The notes under the pieces: model-generated
Told to the model about the DNA's origin: nothing
The model's input: the letters and a program-made list of their open reading frames with translations, nothing else
Database searches by the model: none
Part shown: piece after piece, positions 17,042 to 25,288 of the stretch
Numbering within the stretch: position 1 is the stretch's first letter
Layout: each line of letters opens with the position of its first letter
Translations under genes and position numbers: made by a program
Assembly (NCBI GenBank): GCA_964473525.1
Contig: CAYYPK010000029.1
Coordinates: forward strand, 16,246-80,245
Direction of reading: 5' to 3'
Length of the DNA: 64,000 nt
From: GCA-2687025 sp964473525
GTDB lineage: Bacteria > Poribacteria > WGA-4E > GCA-2687025

Positions 17042-18721
17042 TCACTCACGGGTGTCCAGGTTGCGTCCCAAGCGACGTGATTGCGCCTCAGCCAACGCGA
17101 TGCCAAGACGGCGCACAACGGCCTTTCGCGCCTGCGTGGCCAAGTCCCTCAGCACGAAATCGTCCGCAAGCCTCCGCGCAGACTGTGCGTTTCCGCGTTC
17201 GAGTTCGCGCGTTACACGCATGAAGGTGTCCCGAGTGTGCGGGCCATCCGCGTTCGGTGTCAAGACCAACTCAATACGTTTGGCTTCTGAAGGTTCGTGC
17301 TTCAGCACACCAGCGCCATACGTGCGCCCAACGAGTTCGGCAGAGAGCTGGCTGAACGTGCTCAGCAGCGAAATCGCGATCTGCTGCTGACGGTCGCGGG
17401 TATCGCGCAGGAAGCGAACGTGATGAATGTTGTTCAGCGACGTCGTCCGCGCTCGATTCAGGATGAGACGTGGCCCATAGGTACGCATGTAGGGAAGGAA
17501 CGCATCAGGTGGCGGAGGCGCCCCGACATCGTACCACGGCTCTCGCTTACGGAATGTGCTGTTCGTCGTCCGGCCTTCAACTGGGTATGTCGCCAGGTAG
17601 CGGGAAACGGCCTCGTTGACGTCGCCGCCCCCGGTGTCTATCAGAAGCGCTCGAAGGGAGGCCCTGCGTGCCGCGGACAGATGCGACGGGCACACCCGAA
17701 TGCCCGCAGCCCATTCGCTCCGCGCGAGGATTGGCGTGAGCACGGATTCTTGCAGACCGAAGCCATTCACGGTTTCCTGGCTGACGACGAAGAAGCGATT
17801 CGCCCCGGTGACGATACCGATGCTGACCTGGGCGATCACGCCCAACTCCGTGATGGGGCACACGTCTCGGACGCTCTGCGAAGCAGCGTGTGCTTGCGTG
17901 TCGCTCGGAGGTCCTGACAACCCTCGCCTCCCCGTAGCGTCCGACCAGGAGTCGATAGTCTCGCGAACGCCCCGAACGGTTGGGGAATATGTCGCCTCCA
18001 TCTTGCCACCCTCCCCAGTGATTCCCCACCCGTCCGCCAGCAGGACCACAGTTTTCTCGTCAGCGGCCTGGGACATGAATAGCCGCTCACCTACGGAGAT
18101 CGACAGACTACTTTGGAAGCGCTGGGCGATGGCTTTGCGCAACGCTGTCGCATAGTCTGCGTGCAGGAAGCTCGCTGGTAGCACCCATGCCATGCGGCCC
18201 CCGGGTCGGAGGAATCTCAGGCTACGCACCAGGAAATACGCCCACAGGCTCGCCCTGCGTGATAGCTGTACGTCGGCGTCGGCGACGGATGCCGCCGCAA
18301 CGGTCTTCTGGAGGCGTGTCATGCGATGGTGAGATACGTAGGGAGGGTTGGAGACGATCGCGTCGAACGCGGCAATCGAGTAGTCCGCAGGCTGAGTCGT
18401 GAGGAAATCCCGCAGGAGGAATTGCTCTCCCTCACGGGCGGATGGGAAGTCCGTCTCCAGGTATTTCGTGAACGCTCCAGGATCGACGTCACACCCGCAC
18501 AGTTGCGAGACAGGGTCTGGGGCGCCAAGCGCAGCAAGCCGATCGCGCGCCGAGTTGAGGAAAGCGCACGCGCCGAAACAAGGCTCAAGGACAACGTCCT
18601 GGGGCGATTGAATCGCCCAGTTGCACAGCACGTCTGCCAGGCCGCTCGGAGTGTAGTATGCACCTAGCTGCCTGCGGCCCGGTTGCATGTGGTCGCTCAC
18701 GGTCTGCGCCAGTTCGTACAT
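17042..18721 (-). CDS. N6-adenine DNA methyltransferase, Eco57I/TaqI-like
   Basis: 559 residues. LGAYYTPSGLADVL precedes motif I, LEPCFGACAFL (45-55), and motif IV is NPPY at 125-128, the gamma-class N6-adenine order. Residues about 290-520 should hold the target-recognition domain (LGVIAQVSIGIVTGANRFFV begins it, a pattern typical of TaqI-like specificity domains). Length and layout match type IIG/Eco57I-like methylase halves, but no PD-(D/E)xK nuclease segment is apparent. It is the first gene of the cassette; about 130 bp separate it from the Gfo/Idh gene upstream, where the cassette promoter must lie. An alternative start at 18688 is in frame. Confidence 0.85.
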   Translation of the reverse strand: MYELAQTVSDHMQPGRRQLGAYYTPSGLADVLCNWAIQSPQDVVLEPCFGACAFLNSARDRLAALGAPDPVSQLCGCDVDPGAFTKYLETDFPSAREGEQFLLRDFLTTQPADYSIAAFDAIVSNPPYVSHHRMTRLQKTVAAASVADADVQLSRRASLWAYFLVRSLRFLRPGGRMAWVLPASFLHADYATALRKAIAQRFQSSLSISVGERLFMSQAADEKTVVLLADGWGITGEGGKMEATYSPTVRGVRETIDSWSDATGRRGLSGPPSDTQAHAASQSVRDVCPITELGVIAQVSIGIVTGANRFFVVSQETVNGFGLQESVLTPILARSEWAAGIRVCPSHLSAARRASLRALLIDTGGGDVNEAVSRYLATYPVEGRTTNSTFRKREPWYDVGAPPPPDAFLPYMRTYGPRLILNRARTTSLNNIHHVRFLRDTRDRQQQIAISLLSTFSQLSAELVGRTYGAGVLKHEPSEAKRIELVLTPNADGPHTRDTFMRVTRELERGNAQSARRLADDFVLRDLATQARKAVVRRLGIALAEAQSRRLGRNLDTRE

Positions 18722-18852
18722 GTATATCCCAGCATCACCTGGGCCAGGCCCTGTTCACCACGAGTCTCAATCTGCTACATCTTACGTGGTGTACCCCTCG
18801 CTCGTTGCCGTCTCCAGGGTGCGAGGCAGGGCGGTGCCACTCGTGGAGGCAG

Positions 18853-19851
18853 TCAGATGCTAGCAATGCCGTCAGGAATCGCCACGCTCTCCCCCGTCCT
18901 CGCCGACTCGTACGCCCCCGCGAGAATCGCCATCGTCCCGAGGTTGTCGCGACCGTTGTGGCGCGGCGTGCGACCTTCGTCAAGCGCGTCGAGCAGTTCG
19001 TGCCAGCTCAGCTCGATGGTCTTCGGCACTCCCCTGCGGGCGGGTTCCTCCTCGGCGGATATGCCGTCCTTGTCGTACCACGTGAGCGTGCGTCCCTGCT
19101 GCACGACGGCGCGGTCGGACCCCTCGACCTGCAGGCAGTTCGGCGCCCCGCGCGTCCGCGACGCCCAGTGGTGGATGAGCGAGGCGACGGCGCCCGACTC
19201 GAACGTGACGACCGAGGACGTGACGTCCTCACCCGAAGAGCTCAGAAGCCCCGTCACCATGGAAGAAGCGTACACGCGCGTCGCTTCCTCGCCGAGGAGC
19301 CAGCGGAACTGGTCGAACCAATGGACGCCCATGACGCTGAGCGCCAGGTAGTCGGTCGTGTTGCGCCATCCGCCCGTCTCGTCGCGCCACACGGTGTCGA
19401 CCCGCGATGCGCTGATGATGCGTCCGAGCCGACCTTCGAGGATGCCCTCGCGCATCCGCGGGATGGGCGGCATCCATCGGAAGTTTTGGCTGACCGCAAG
19501 CGTAACGCCCGCCCGATCCGCCGCTTCGACGATCGCTTGCGCCTCGTCCAGCTCGTGCGTGAACGGCTTCTCGACGAAGACGTGCTTGCCCGCCTCCATG
19601 AGCGGCAGGCACACGTCGGATCGCACGCCCGGCGGCGTCAGAACGACACCAATGTCGAACTCACCCCACGCCAGGAGTTCATCAACGGACGCGAAGCCCG
19701 TCTCGACGCCTGTTTCCTGCTGCCGCTGCTGACGTAAGTCGTCGTCCATATCACACAGCGCCGCCATCTCCGCGCGGCCTGCCAAGCCTCCAAACGCCTC
19801 GTAGTGCGCTGGCGCGATCCGTCCGCAACCGATGAGCGCGGCTCGGTACAT
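18853..19851 (-). CDS. Gfo/Idh/MocA-family NAD(P)-dependent oxidoreductase
   Basis: 332 residues from ATG 19851, which has GGGAGG about 8 nt upstream; an upstream in-frame ATG at 19917 lacks this. The Rossmann motif is ALIGCGRIAPAHYEAF, and VFVEKPFTHELDEA contains the EKP signature whose lysine acts in catalysis. The C-terminal beta-sheet domain ends NGRDNLGTMAILAGAYESAR. Members oxidise or isomerise sugars and inositols. Its 3' end is the reference copy for two decayed repeats at 9452-9548 and 11508-11606. Its 5' end is followed on the same strand by a transporter gene that reads towards it. Confidence 0.9.
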   Translation of the reverse strand: MYRAALIGCGRIAPAHYEAFGGLAGRAEMAALCDMDDDLRQQRQQETGVETGFASVDELLAWGEFDIGVVLTPPGVRSDVCLPLMEAGKHVFVEKPFTHELDEAQAIVEAADRAGVTLAVSQNFRWMPPIPRMREGILEGRLGRIISASRVDTVWRDETGGWRNTTDYLALSVMGVHWFDQFRWLLGEEATRVYASSMVTGLLSSSGEDVTSSVVTFESGAVASLIHHWASRTRGAPNCLQVEGSDRAVVQQGRTLTWYDKDGISAEEEPARRGVPKTIELSWHELLDALDEGRTPRHNGRDNLGTMAILAGAYESARTGESVAIPDGIASI

Positions 19852-19946
19852 GCGTGTTCCCTCCCTCGTGGGCAACGCGTCTGCATGAGTCTTACGGGAG
19901 ATGGCAGCCGTCTGCAAGCAATGGGCGCAGCGACAGATGAGGCCGG

Positions 19947-21218
19947 TCAGACGCTCACGGACGGAGTAGCGAAGCGCCTGGGTGGCGTCGCGAACAGCGC
20001 GACAGGGACCATGATCGCGACGACTATGGCGAACACGCGCATGGACACGCTATAGCCGCCCGCGATGTCGTTCAGGAAACCCATCGCGAACGGGCCCACC
20101 GCGGACGCGCCGACAAGCGTTGTCGACAGCAGTCCCTGTATCTTGCCGAGGTGCTTGCGACCGTAGTAACGCACGAAGAGCGTCGAAGCCGTCGTCATGA
20201 AGAAGCTCTGACCCAGCCCGAAGAGGGCAGCCGTCGCGTAAGCGCCGTGCAGCGATGCCGTACGGGCGAGCATCCAGTCAGCGACGAGCAGCCCGCTGAG
20301 GGACATACAGAGCAGCACGTTCAGTCGGATGTGGTCGGCGAGGATACCTGCCACGAGGAAGAGAGCGGCGCTTGATCCGGCAAGGATCGTGAACCACGTC
20401 GCCGCGTTCTGAATCGTGAAGCCCTTCTCCAGGAAGATGGGCTGGATGTTGAACTGCACGCCCGTGCCGATCATCGCCCACACCGAACCTCCCGCCGCCA
20501 TCACCCAAAACGCACGGGTGCGCATGGCCTGCGAGGGCGTGTAACTGGTGGCTAGGCTTTCCGCACGGTTCGCCTCGTCCTCCTTCTTCCCGTTGCCGTC
20601 GGGACGAAGTCCCACCTTCTCAGGCCGGTCGATGAAGACGAACAGCAGGATGGCTCCCATGATGAGCCACACGATTCCGCCGAGTATCACGTAGGAGGCG
20701 CGCCAGCCAAACCGCGAGATGAGCCACACGATCGCCAGAGGAACGACCCCGAACGCCGCCGCCGAGCCCACCCGCTTGATCCCCGTGACCGTTCCCAGCC
20801 GGTTGTGGAACCACATCGCGTCCGTGTTCCCCGCGATGAGCCCCATCGCCCCCTGACCGCACATGCGCAGCAAAAGGAAGCACGCGAACAGCGTGACGAC
20901 GCCCGTCACCCGCGACGTGGCGAAGCATGCCATGCCGAAGACGAATACCACCGCCCCGAGCGTGCGCTTGCCGCCGTACCGGTCGAACAACGAGCCGATG
21001 TACGTCATGGGGAGCGCCGCCAGCAGCGTCCCGAGCATGTACGCGCCGGTCAACTGCGTGTCCGAGAGGGACAGCGACTCGCGGAACGAACTGTTGAAGG
21101 AGGAGATGCCGTACGTCTGACCGGGGGAGGTGCAGATGCCCGTGACCATCGTCGCGGCAGCCATGATCCAGCCGTAATAGAGGCTGTCTCGTCGCGCGAA
21201 CAGCCTATGCAGATGCAT
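19947..21218 (-). CDS. Major facilitator superfamily transporter
   Basis: 423 residues from ATG 21218; an ATG at 21326 is in frame but would add a non-hydrophobic, composition-biased extension. Twelve hydrophobic segments are visible. YIGSLFDRYGGKRTLG is the MFS loop 2-3 signature (GxxxDRxGxR-like). A charged central loop (RPEKVGLRPDGNGKKEDEAN) separates the two halves, typical of oxalate/formate- or monocarboxylate-type MFS carriers. The substrate is unknown. It precedes the Gfo/Idh gene on the same strand, and co-transcription would suggest uptake of a sugar or carboxylate used by that enzyme. Confidence 0.85.
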   Translation of the reverse strand: MHLHRLFARRDSLYYGWIMAAATMVTGICTSPGQTYGISSFNSSFRESLSLSDTQLTGAYMLGTLLAALPMTYIGSLFDRYGGKRTLGAVVFVFGMACFATSRVTGVVTLFACFLLLRMCGQGAMGLIAGNTDAMWFHNRLGTVTGIKRVGSAAAFGVVPLAIVWLISRFGWRASYVILGGIVWLIMGAILLFVFIDRPEKVGLRPDGNGKKEDEANRAESLATSYTPSQAMRTRAFWVMAAGGSVWAMIGTGVQFNIQPIFLEKGFTIQNAATWFTILAGSSAALFLVAGILADHIRLNVLLCMSLSGLLVADWMLARTASLHGAYATAALFGLGQSFFMTTASTLFVRYYGRKHLGKIQGLLSTTLVGASAVGPFAMGFLNDIAGGYSVSMRVFAIVVAIMVPVALFATPPRRFATPSVSV

Positions 21219-21332
21219 GCACGAAGCCGATGATCCTGTCGGTGGACGGGGCGGACGAAGGCGGTGGAATCCGCATTGGACTCGCCCGCGACCAAGATGG
21301 TAGCCGCCGATGGGCGCCGCGACCATCGTCCG

Positions 21333-22235
21333 TCAGGCGCGCCGCGACCTCGCCCACGTGAACAGCACCCACGCCGCTACGCTCGATAGAATCAGCGATC
21401 CTCCGACCACGGTGCTCGGAGGCGGTACCTCGCCAACAACGAGGTACGTCCAGAGGGGAGTGAGGACGATTTCCAGCAGCACGATCAGCGCCGCGCGATA
21501 CGCAGCAACGTGCCGCAAGCCATACGCGAACAGCACGTAGGGGAACGCGAACGGCACGATCCCCATCACGAGCATCAGGCCGAACTGCCGCGCCGTCAGA
21601 GCGAGCGAGCCCCACAGCAGCACGCCTGGCAGCAGCAGCAGCGCTGAGCCCAGGGCGTTCACGCAAGCTACCGTTGCTGGGTGCACTCGCCGCAGCCCGC
21701 GCACCGTGAGTTGCACGAGCGCGTACGTGAAGCCGCTGGATATCCCCACGACCACGGCCAATCGGGCGTCCAAGGGGGCGCCGAAGAAGATGACGCCGAT
21801 GCCACCCATGGCGATCAGCAGGATGCCCACCTCGCCTTTGGACGCGCGCTCACGGAGCAGCACGGGAGACAGTGCTACGACCCAAATCGGCGACGTGTAC
21901 TGCAGCACGATGGCGCTGGCGGCAGTGGTCAAAGACGCCGTGACGATGAACGTGATGCTCATGAGCGCGAAGGCGACGACGGCGGCTATCCGCAGCAGAA
22001 AGGGCGCTTCAAGGCGCGTGCGCCACGGACGGATCGCCCACGGCGCGATGAGCAGACCTCCGAAGAAGGAACGGTAGAACGCGATGGTGATGGCGGGAAC
22101 GCCGGCGCCGTTCTCGTTCAGGAGCTTGACGAGCGGCCCGTTCCAGCTCCACAGAACGGCGGTGAGAACGAGCGCGCCGACACCGAGCCACTGGGCGCGT
22201 CGGCTTGGCGCCGCTGGTGGCGTCGGCGTATCCAT
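21333..22235 (-). CDS. EamA/DMT-family transporter
   Basis: 300 residues with ten predicted transmembrane helices in two EamA repeats. The first starts LTAVLWSWNGPLVKLLNENG and the second includes ALVQLTVRGLRRVHPATVAC. Helices end in short basic loops consistent with the positive-inside rule, and the C-terminus WARSRRA is cytosolic. The family exports or imports small metabolites such as amino acids or nucleosides. It lies 115 bp upstream of the MFS gene on the same strand and may share its transcript. It is divergent from the methyltransferase at 22307, 71 bp away. Confidence 0.85.
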   Translation of the reverse strand: MDTPTPPAAPSRRAQWLGVGALVLTAVLWSWNGPLVKLLNENGAGVPAITIAFYRSFFGGLLIAPWAIRPWRTRLEAPFLLRIAAVVAFALMSITFIVTASLTTAASAIVLQYTSPIWVVALSPVLLRERASKGEVGILLIAMGGIGVIFFGAPLDARLAVVVGISSGFTYALVQLTVRGLRRVHPATVACVNALGSALLLLPGVLLWGSLALTARQFGLMLVMGIVPFAFPYVLFAYGLRHVAAYRAALIVLLEIVLTPLWTYLVVGEVPPPSTVVGGSLILSSVAAWVLFTWARSRRA

Positions 22236-22306
22236 GGCGGGGACGGCTCCGTATGGTATCTAGGGACGACTAGGTAGATGCAGGGCGCGCGCTAGCGCAG
22301 CACCCG

Positions 22307-24307
22307 GTGGCAACGCGGACGATGGCGACCACATCCAACGACGGCAAGCTCCTACGCGCGATGCAGTCGGTACTGGCCAACCCAGAACTGATTGCGCCAG
22401 CCATTGCGCGCGCATTCCTCGAAGAGCGTCGGCTGATTCTCGTGAGCAACCAACGCCTGCTCGAGGCCGCGGACCAGGCGGACGCGGGCGTCGTCGCGGC
22501 GCTCCGCGGCAAGCTCGCCGAGCACGATGCGGACCTCTCCTTCGATCTTATTCAGCGCCTTCTCGGCGCGCAACAGTCCTCCTCGCAACGCAAGGGAAAC
22601 GGCGTTGTGTACACGCCGCGCCACGTCGTCGAAGCTGTTTGCGCGCGTGTAGTGAGGCTCAACCGCGAGGCAGGCAGCGACCCTAACTCGTCCGACTGGA
22701 AGGCGCTCGATCCGTCCATGGGCGCGGGGGCCTTTCTGCTTGGGATGGCAGAGCTATTGCTACGGGAAACTGGCGCGCGGCCGTCGGAAATCATCGAACG
22801 GCGCCTCTACGGCGCGGACATCTCGCCGCATGCGGCCGAGACGACCGATCTGCTGCTGAACCTCTGGGCGTTGGACTCAGGGGACGACGCATCGCGCATC
22901 AAGACGAACCTGCGCGTCGGCAACTCACTGGAAGGCGCCGCTCTACACGAGACGTTCGGGGTGGGCTCTGGCTTCGACGCCGTGATCGGCAATCCTCCCT
23001 ACGTACGCATCCAGAACATGGAGCCAGAGGCGCGCCGACAGATACGCGAGACCTACCGGTGCGCAACAAGCGGCAGCGTCGACCTCTACATGCCGTTCAT
23101 CGAGATGGCGCTGCGCGAGATCGGCGACCGGGGAATCGTCGGCTACATCGTTCCCAACACGTTCACACACACGCGGGCGGGGCAGGGACTGCGCGAGGTG
23201 CTGACGCGCTCCGGCGCCGTCGCGGAGATGTACGATTTCGATCACCATCAAGTGTTCCGAGGCGTTGCCACGTACGCGTGTCTTCTGTACCTCTCCTGTG
23301 AGCGTCGATCTCGCCTGCTCTATGCTCGCGCGACGTCTGGGCAGTCCGTTCCCGCGGAGCCCGATTACGGCTCCATCCCCTACGCGCGCCTGAACTCCCA
23401 TCGGTGGGAGCTCGTCACCGATGAGGCGCATCCCGTGGTGCTGGCGCTCGAGGCGACGGGTCGGCCGCTCGGGTCCATGGCGCGCATCGGCGTGGGGCTG
23501 GCCACCCTCGCGGACGCCTGCTATCTGCTGGACGGCACGCAGGAAGACGGCATGTACGTGAAGGAGACCGACGCGGAGCGCTTCCTCATTGAGCCGGACG
23601 TCACGCAGGCGGTCGTGAAGGCGAGCACGCTGAAGACGGAACAGGACATACGGGAGGCGCGCACCCGGATCCTGTTCCCGTACCGTGGGGCGAACGGTTC
23701 CGCCGAGGTCGTCCCCGAACGCACGATGAAGAGGGAGTTCCCCGAGGCGTATCGCTACCTCGAGTCCGTGCGAGACGCCCTGGACGCCCGCGACCGAGGC
23801 AAGCCCAATCCGGCGGCGTGGTACGCGTTCGGCCGGTCGCAGGGGCTCCGTAGCAACTTCGGTCGCAAGCTCCTCACCTCAGGTCTCAACCTGTCGAGCA
23901 ACTTCCTGCTGTGCGAGGATCCGTCCGTGACGTTCTACGCGGGGTACTGCGTGCAGACGGACGCCGAAGACTTACGCGTCCTCCAGAAGATCCTCAACTC
24001 GCCCCTCATGGACTACTACATCCAGCAGACCAGCCGGTCGTATCAGCAGGGGTATAAGTCGTACGCCAAGGCTTACACGCAACGGTTTGCCATCCCCTAT
24101 CTGCGGGACTCGGAGCGCGAGTTCATCCTCGCGGTGACAGATCCTGGCGAGTTGGTGGGGATGCTGCTAGGGAAATACGGCTTGAACCCGAGCGCCCACG
24201 ACAGTCTGCGCCTCTTCCTGGCGGGAAGCGCCAAGATGACGGGGCCGATGCCGGCCCATGAGGCTACGCCGGATATAGCGAAGCCGTCGGACTCAGCGCT
24301 CTGGTAA
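22307..24307 (+). CDS. Type IIG-like N6-adenine DNA methyltransferase
   Basis: 666 residues from GTG 22307; ATG 22322 is an alternative, and neither has a strong Shine-Dalgarno. A helical N-terminal 90 residues is followed by GVVYTPRHVVEAV, motif I LDPSMGAGAFL (134-144) and motif IV GNPPYVRI (228-235). Residues about 380-600 form a TaqI-like specificity domain (LGSMARIGVGLATLADACYL, then TRILFPYR and later SYQQGYKSYAKAYTQRF). It resembles Eco57I/BREX PglX-type methylases but is shorter than full PglX and lacks an obvious nuclease segment. It is a solitary gene with no R subunit, helicase or BREX partner nearby. Possibly an orphan methyltransferase or the last gene of a lost system. Confidence 0.8.
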   Translation: MATRTMATTSNDGKLLRAMQSVLANPELIAPAIARAFLEERRLILVSNQRLLEAADQADAGVVAALRGKLAEHDADLSFDLIQRLLGAQQSSSQRKGNGVVYTPRHVVEAVCARVVRLNREAGSDPNSSDWKALDPSMGAGAFLLGMAELLLRETGARPSEIIERRLYGADISPHAAETTDLLLNLWALDSGDDASRIKTNLRVGNSLEGAALHETFGVGSGFDAVIGNPPYVRIQNMEPEARRQIRETYRCATSGSVDLYMPFIEMALREIGDRGIVGYIVPNTFTHTRAGQGLREVLTRSGAVAEMYDFDHHQVFRGVATYACLLYLSCERRSRLLYARATSGQSVPAEPDYGSIPYARLNSHRWELVTDEAHPVVLALEATGRPLGSMARIGVGLATLADACYLLDGTQEDGMYVKETDAERFLIEPDVTQAVVKASTLKTEQDIREARTRILFPYRGANGSAEVVPERTMKREFPEAYRYLESVRDALDARDRGKPNPAAWYAFGRSQGLRSNFGRKLLTSGLNLSSNFLLCEDPSVTFYAGYCVQTDAEDLRVLQKILNSPLMDYYIQQTSRSYQQGYKSYAKAYTQRFAIPYLRDSEREFILAVTDPGELVGMLLGKYGLNPSAHDSLRLFLAGSAKMTGPMPAHEATPDIAKPSDSALW

Positions 24308-24314
24308 GAGAACG

Positions 24315-24364
24315 CACGGCACTGAAGCGGCGAAGGNNNNNNNNNNCCCCGCTTCAGTGCCGTG
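24315..24364. terminator. Perfect 16-bp inverted repeat between convergent genes
   Basis: Arms 24315-24330 (CACGGCACTGAAGCGG) and 24349-24364 are exact reverse complements. They lie between the stop of the + strand methyltransferase (24307) and the stop of the minus-strand gene (24378). This is the expected position for a bidirectional terminator. The loop contains a run of unknown bases. No clear T-tract follows either arm. Confidence 0.6.
24337..24346. other. Assembly gap (10 N) inside the hairpin loop
   Basis: Ten N characters mark a scaffold join between the arms of the inverted repeat. The true loop length is unknown. A strong hairpin is a common cause of coverage loss, but a join of two contigs that merely share the repeat arm is also possible, so linkage across this point should not be taken as proven. 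Confidence 0.95.
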
Positions 24365-24377
24365 GCTTTCTGGTAGT

Positions 24378-25193
24378 CTAGCGCAGCTTCTTCGCCTCGG
24401 CCCAAGTGGTGGTCGCCTTGCCAGCCGCGTCGACTGCAAAGGGCGCGTCCGTCGTGACTTCGATGTTGTCGATGGCCCACCACCAGTCGTTCGTAGCGTC
24501 GGTCATCTCCCACACGATGATCATCGTCTTAGCGCCGGCGGGGTTCTTAATAGTTAGCTCTAGGCGTTCGTTGACGTTCAGTTGGTCGGCGAGCACCTCG
24601 TCAATGCCATCGTTTGGCGCGATGAATTCCGTGGCAGCGCCCAACGAGACCATGGTGAGGAGATCGTGCTCCTTGTTGGTTCCGTCGTACGTGACGTAGA
24701 GCCGGGCGTTCTGTGTGTCTTCAGGCCGCCAACTGTGATCGAAGGCCACCGTGAGGCTGGTCGGGCGAACCTGGGTGAGTGGTATCGGCGGGGTTCTCAG
24801 CCATGTGAAGTACCCCGGCCCAGCAGCGCCGTTGAGGTCATCGTATTCATCCGGGTCGGCGACCGCTACCGTACCAACGGCGAGCCCGCCAGCGTCGGCA
24901 TTCGTGAACTTGCTGCGGTCCTGATCGCCCGCCGCTTGCGTCCACCAGGCCGCGTCCGCGAAGGTCCAGCCCTTCCACTCCGTTACCCCGTCCTCGGCGT
25001 CTAGGTCGAATTCCGTCTCCCACCCTTCGGGGCCGTCAGGACTCCACGCCTGGTCGTTGGCTGCTCCTTCGTCCACATTGGGGCCCAGCTCGACGCTCTC
25101 GAAGTCCTCTGCGAAGACTACCACGTCCGCCATCAGCGGAGCCGCCAACAGCAGCAGGACCGGCAGACACAACGTCATGCGGGTCATAGACAT
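24378..25193 (-). CDS. Secreted beta-sandwich protein with conserved C-terminal tail
   Basis: 271 residues; start ATG 25193 follows GGGAAG. MTLCLPVLLLLAAPLMA is a signal peptide. The mature part is acidic with VVVFAEDFESVELGPNVDEG, DHSWRPEDTQ and WWWAIDNIEV, a jelly-roll/concanavalin-like pattern shared with the next gene. VWEMTDATNDWWWAIDNI parallels MYDGTNDWWWAIDN in the paralogue at 25289. The C-terminus is VDAAGKATTTWAEAKKLR, the window-wide tail. No catalytic motif is evident; a surface glycan-binding or structural role is inferred. It is part of a five-gene run of secreted proteins on the minus strand. Confidence 0.75.
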   Translation of the reverse strand: MSMTRMTLCLPVLLLLAAPLMADVVVFAEDFESVELGPNVDEGAANDQAWSPDGPEGWETEFDLDAEDGVTEWKGWTFADAAWWTQAAGDQDRSKFTNADAGGLAVGTVAVADPDEYDDLNGAAGPGYFTWLRTPPIPLTQVRPTSLTVAFDHSWRPEDTQNARLYVTYDGTNKEHDLLTMVSLGAATEFIAPNDGIDEVLADQLNVNERLELTIKNPAGAKTMIIVWEMTDATNDWWWAIDNIEVTTDAPFAVDAAGKATTTWAEAKKLR

Positions 25194-25288
25194 TTATCTT
25201 CCCATCTCTAAACGCGCAGGGCCTCCGCCGGCGCTTGCCGACGGAGGCTCCTGACACAGCGGTATTCCGATCTGTCGCGCGTCGCGGG

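Noticed and set aside
11698..18721. Type I restriction-modification, BREX, DISARM or Detocs
   Set aside because: No HsdR-like helicase nuclease, PglZ, BrxC or purine-nucleosidase effector; the kinase, receiver and unknown protein do not match these systems.
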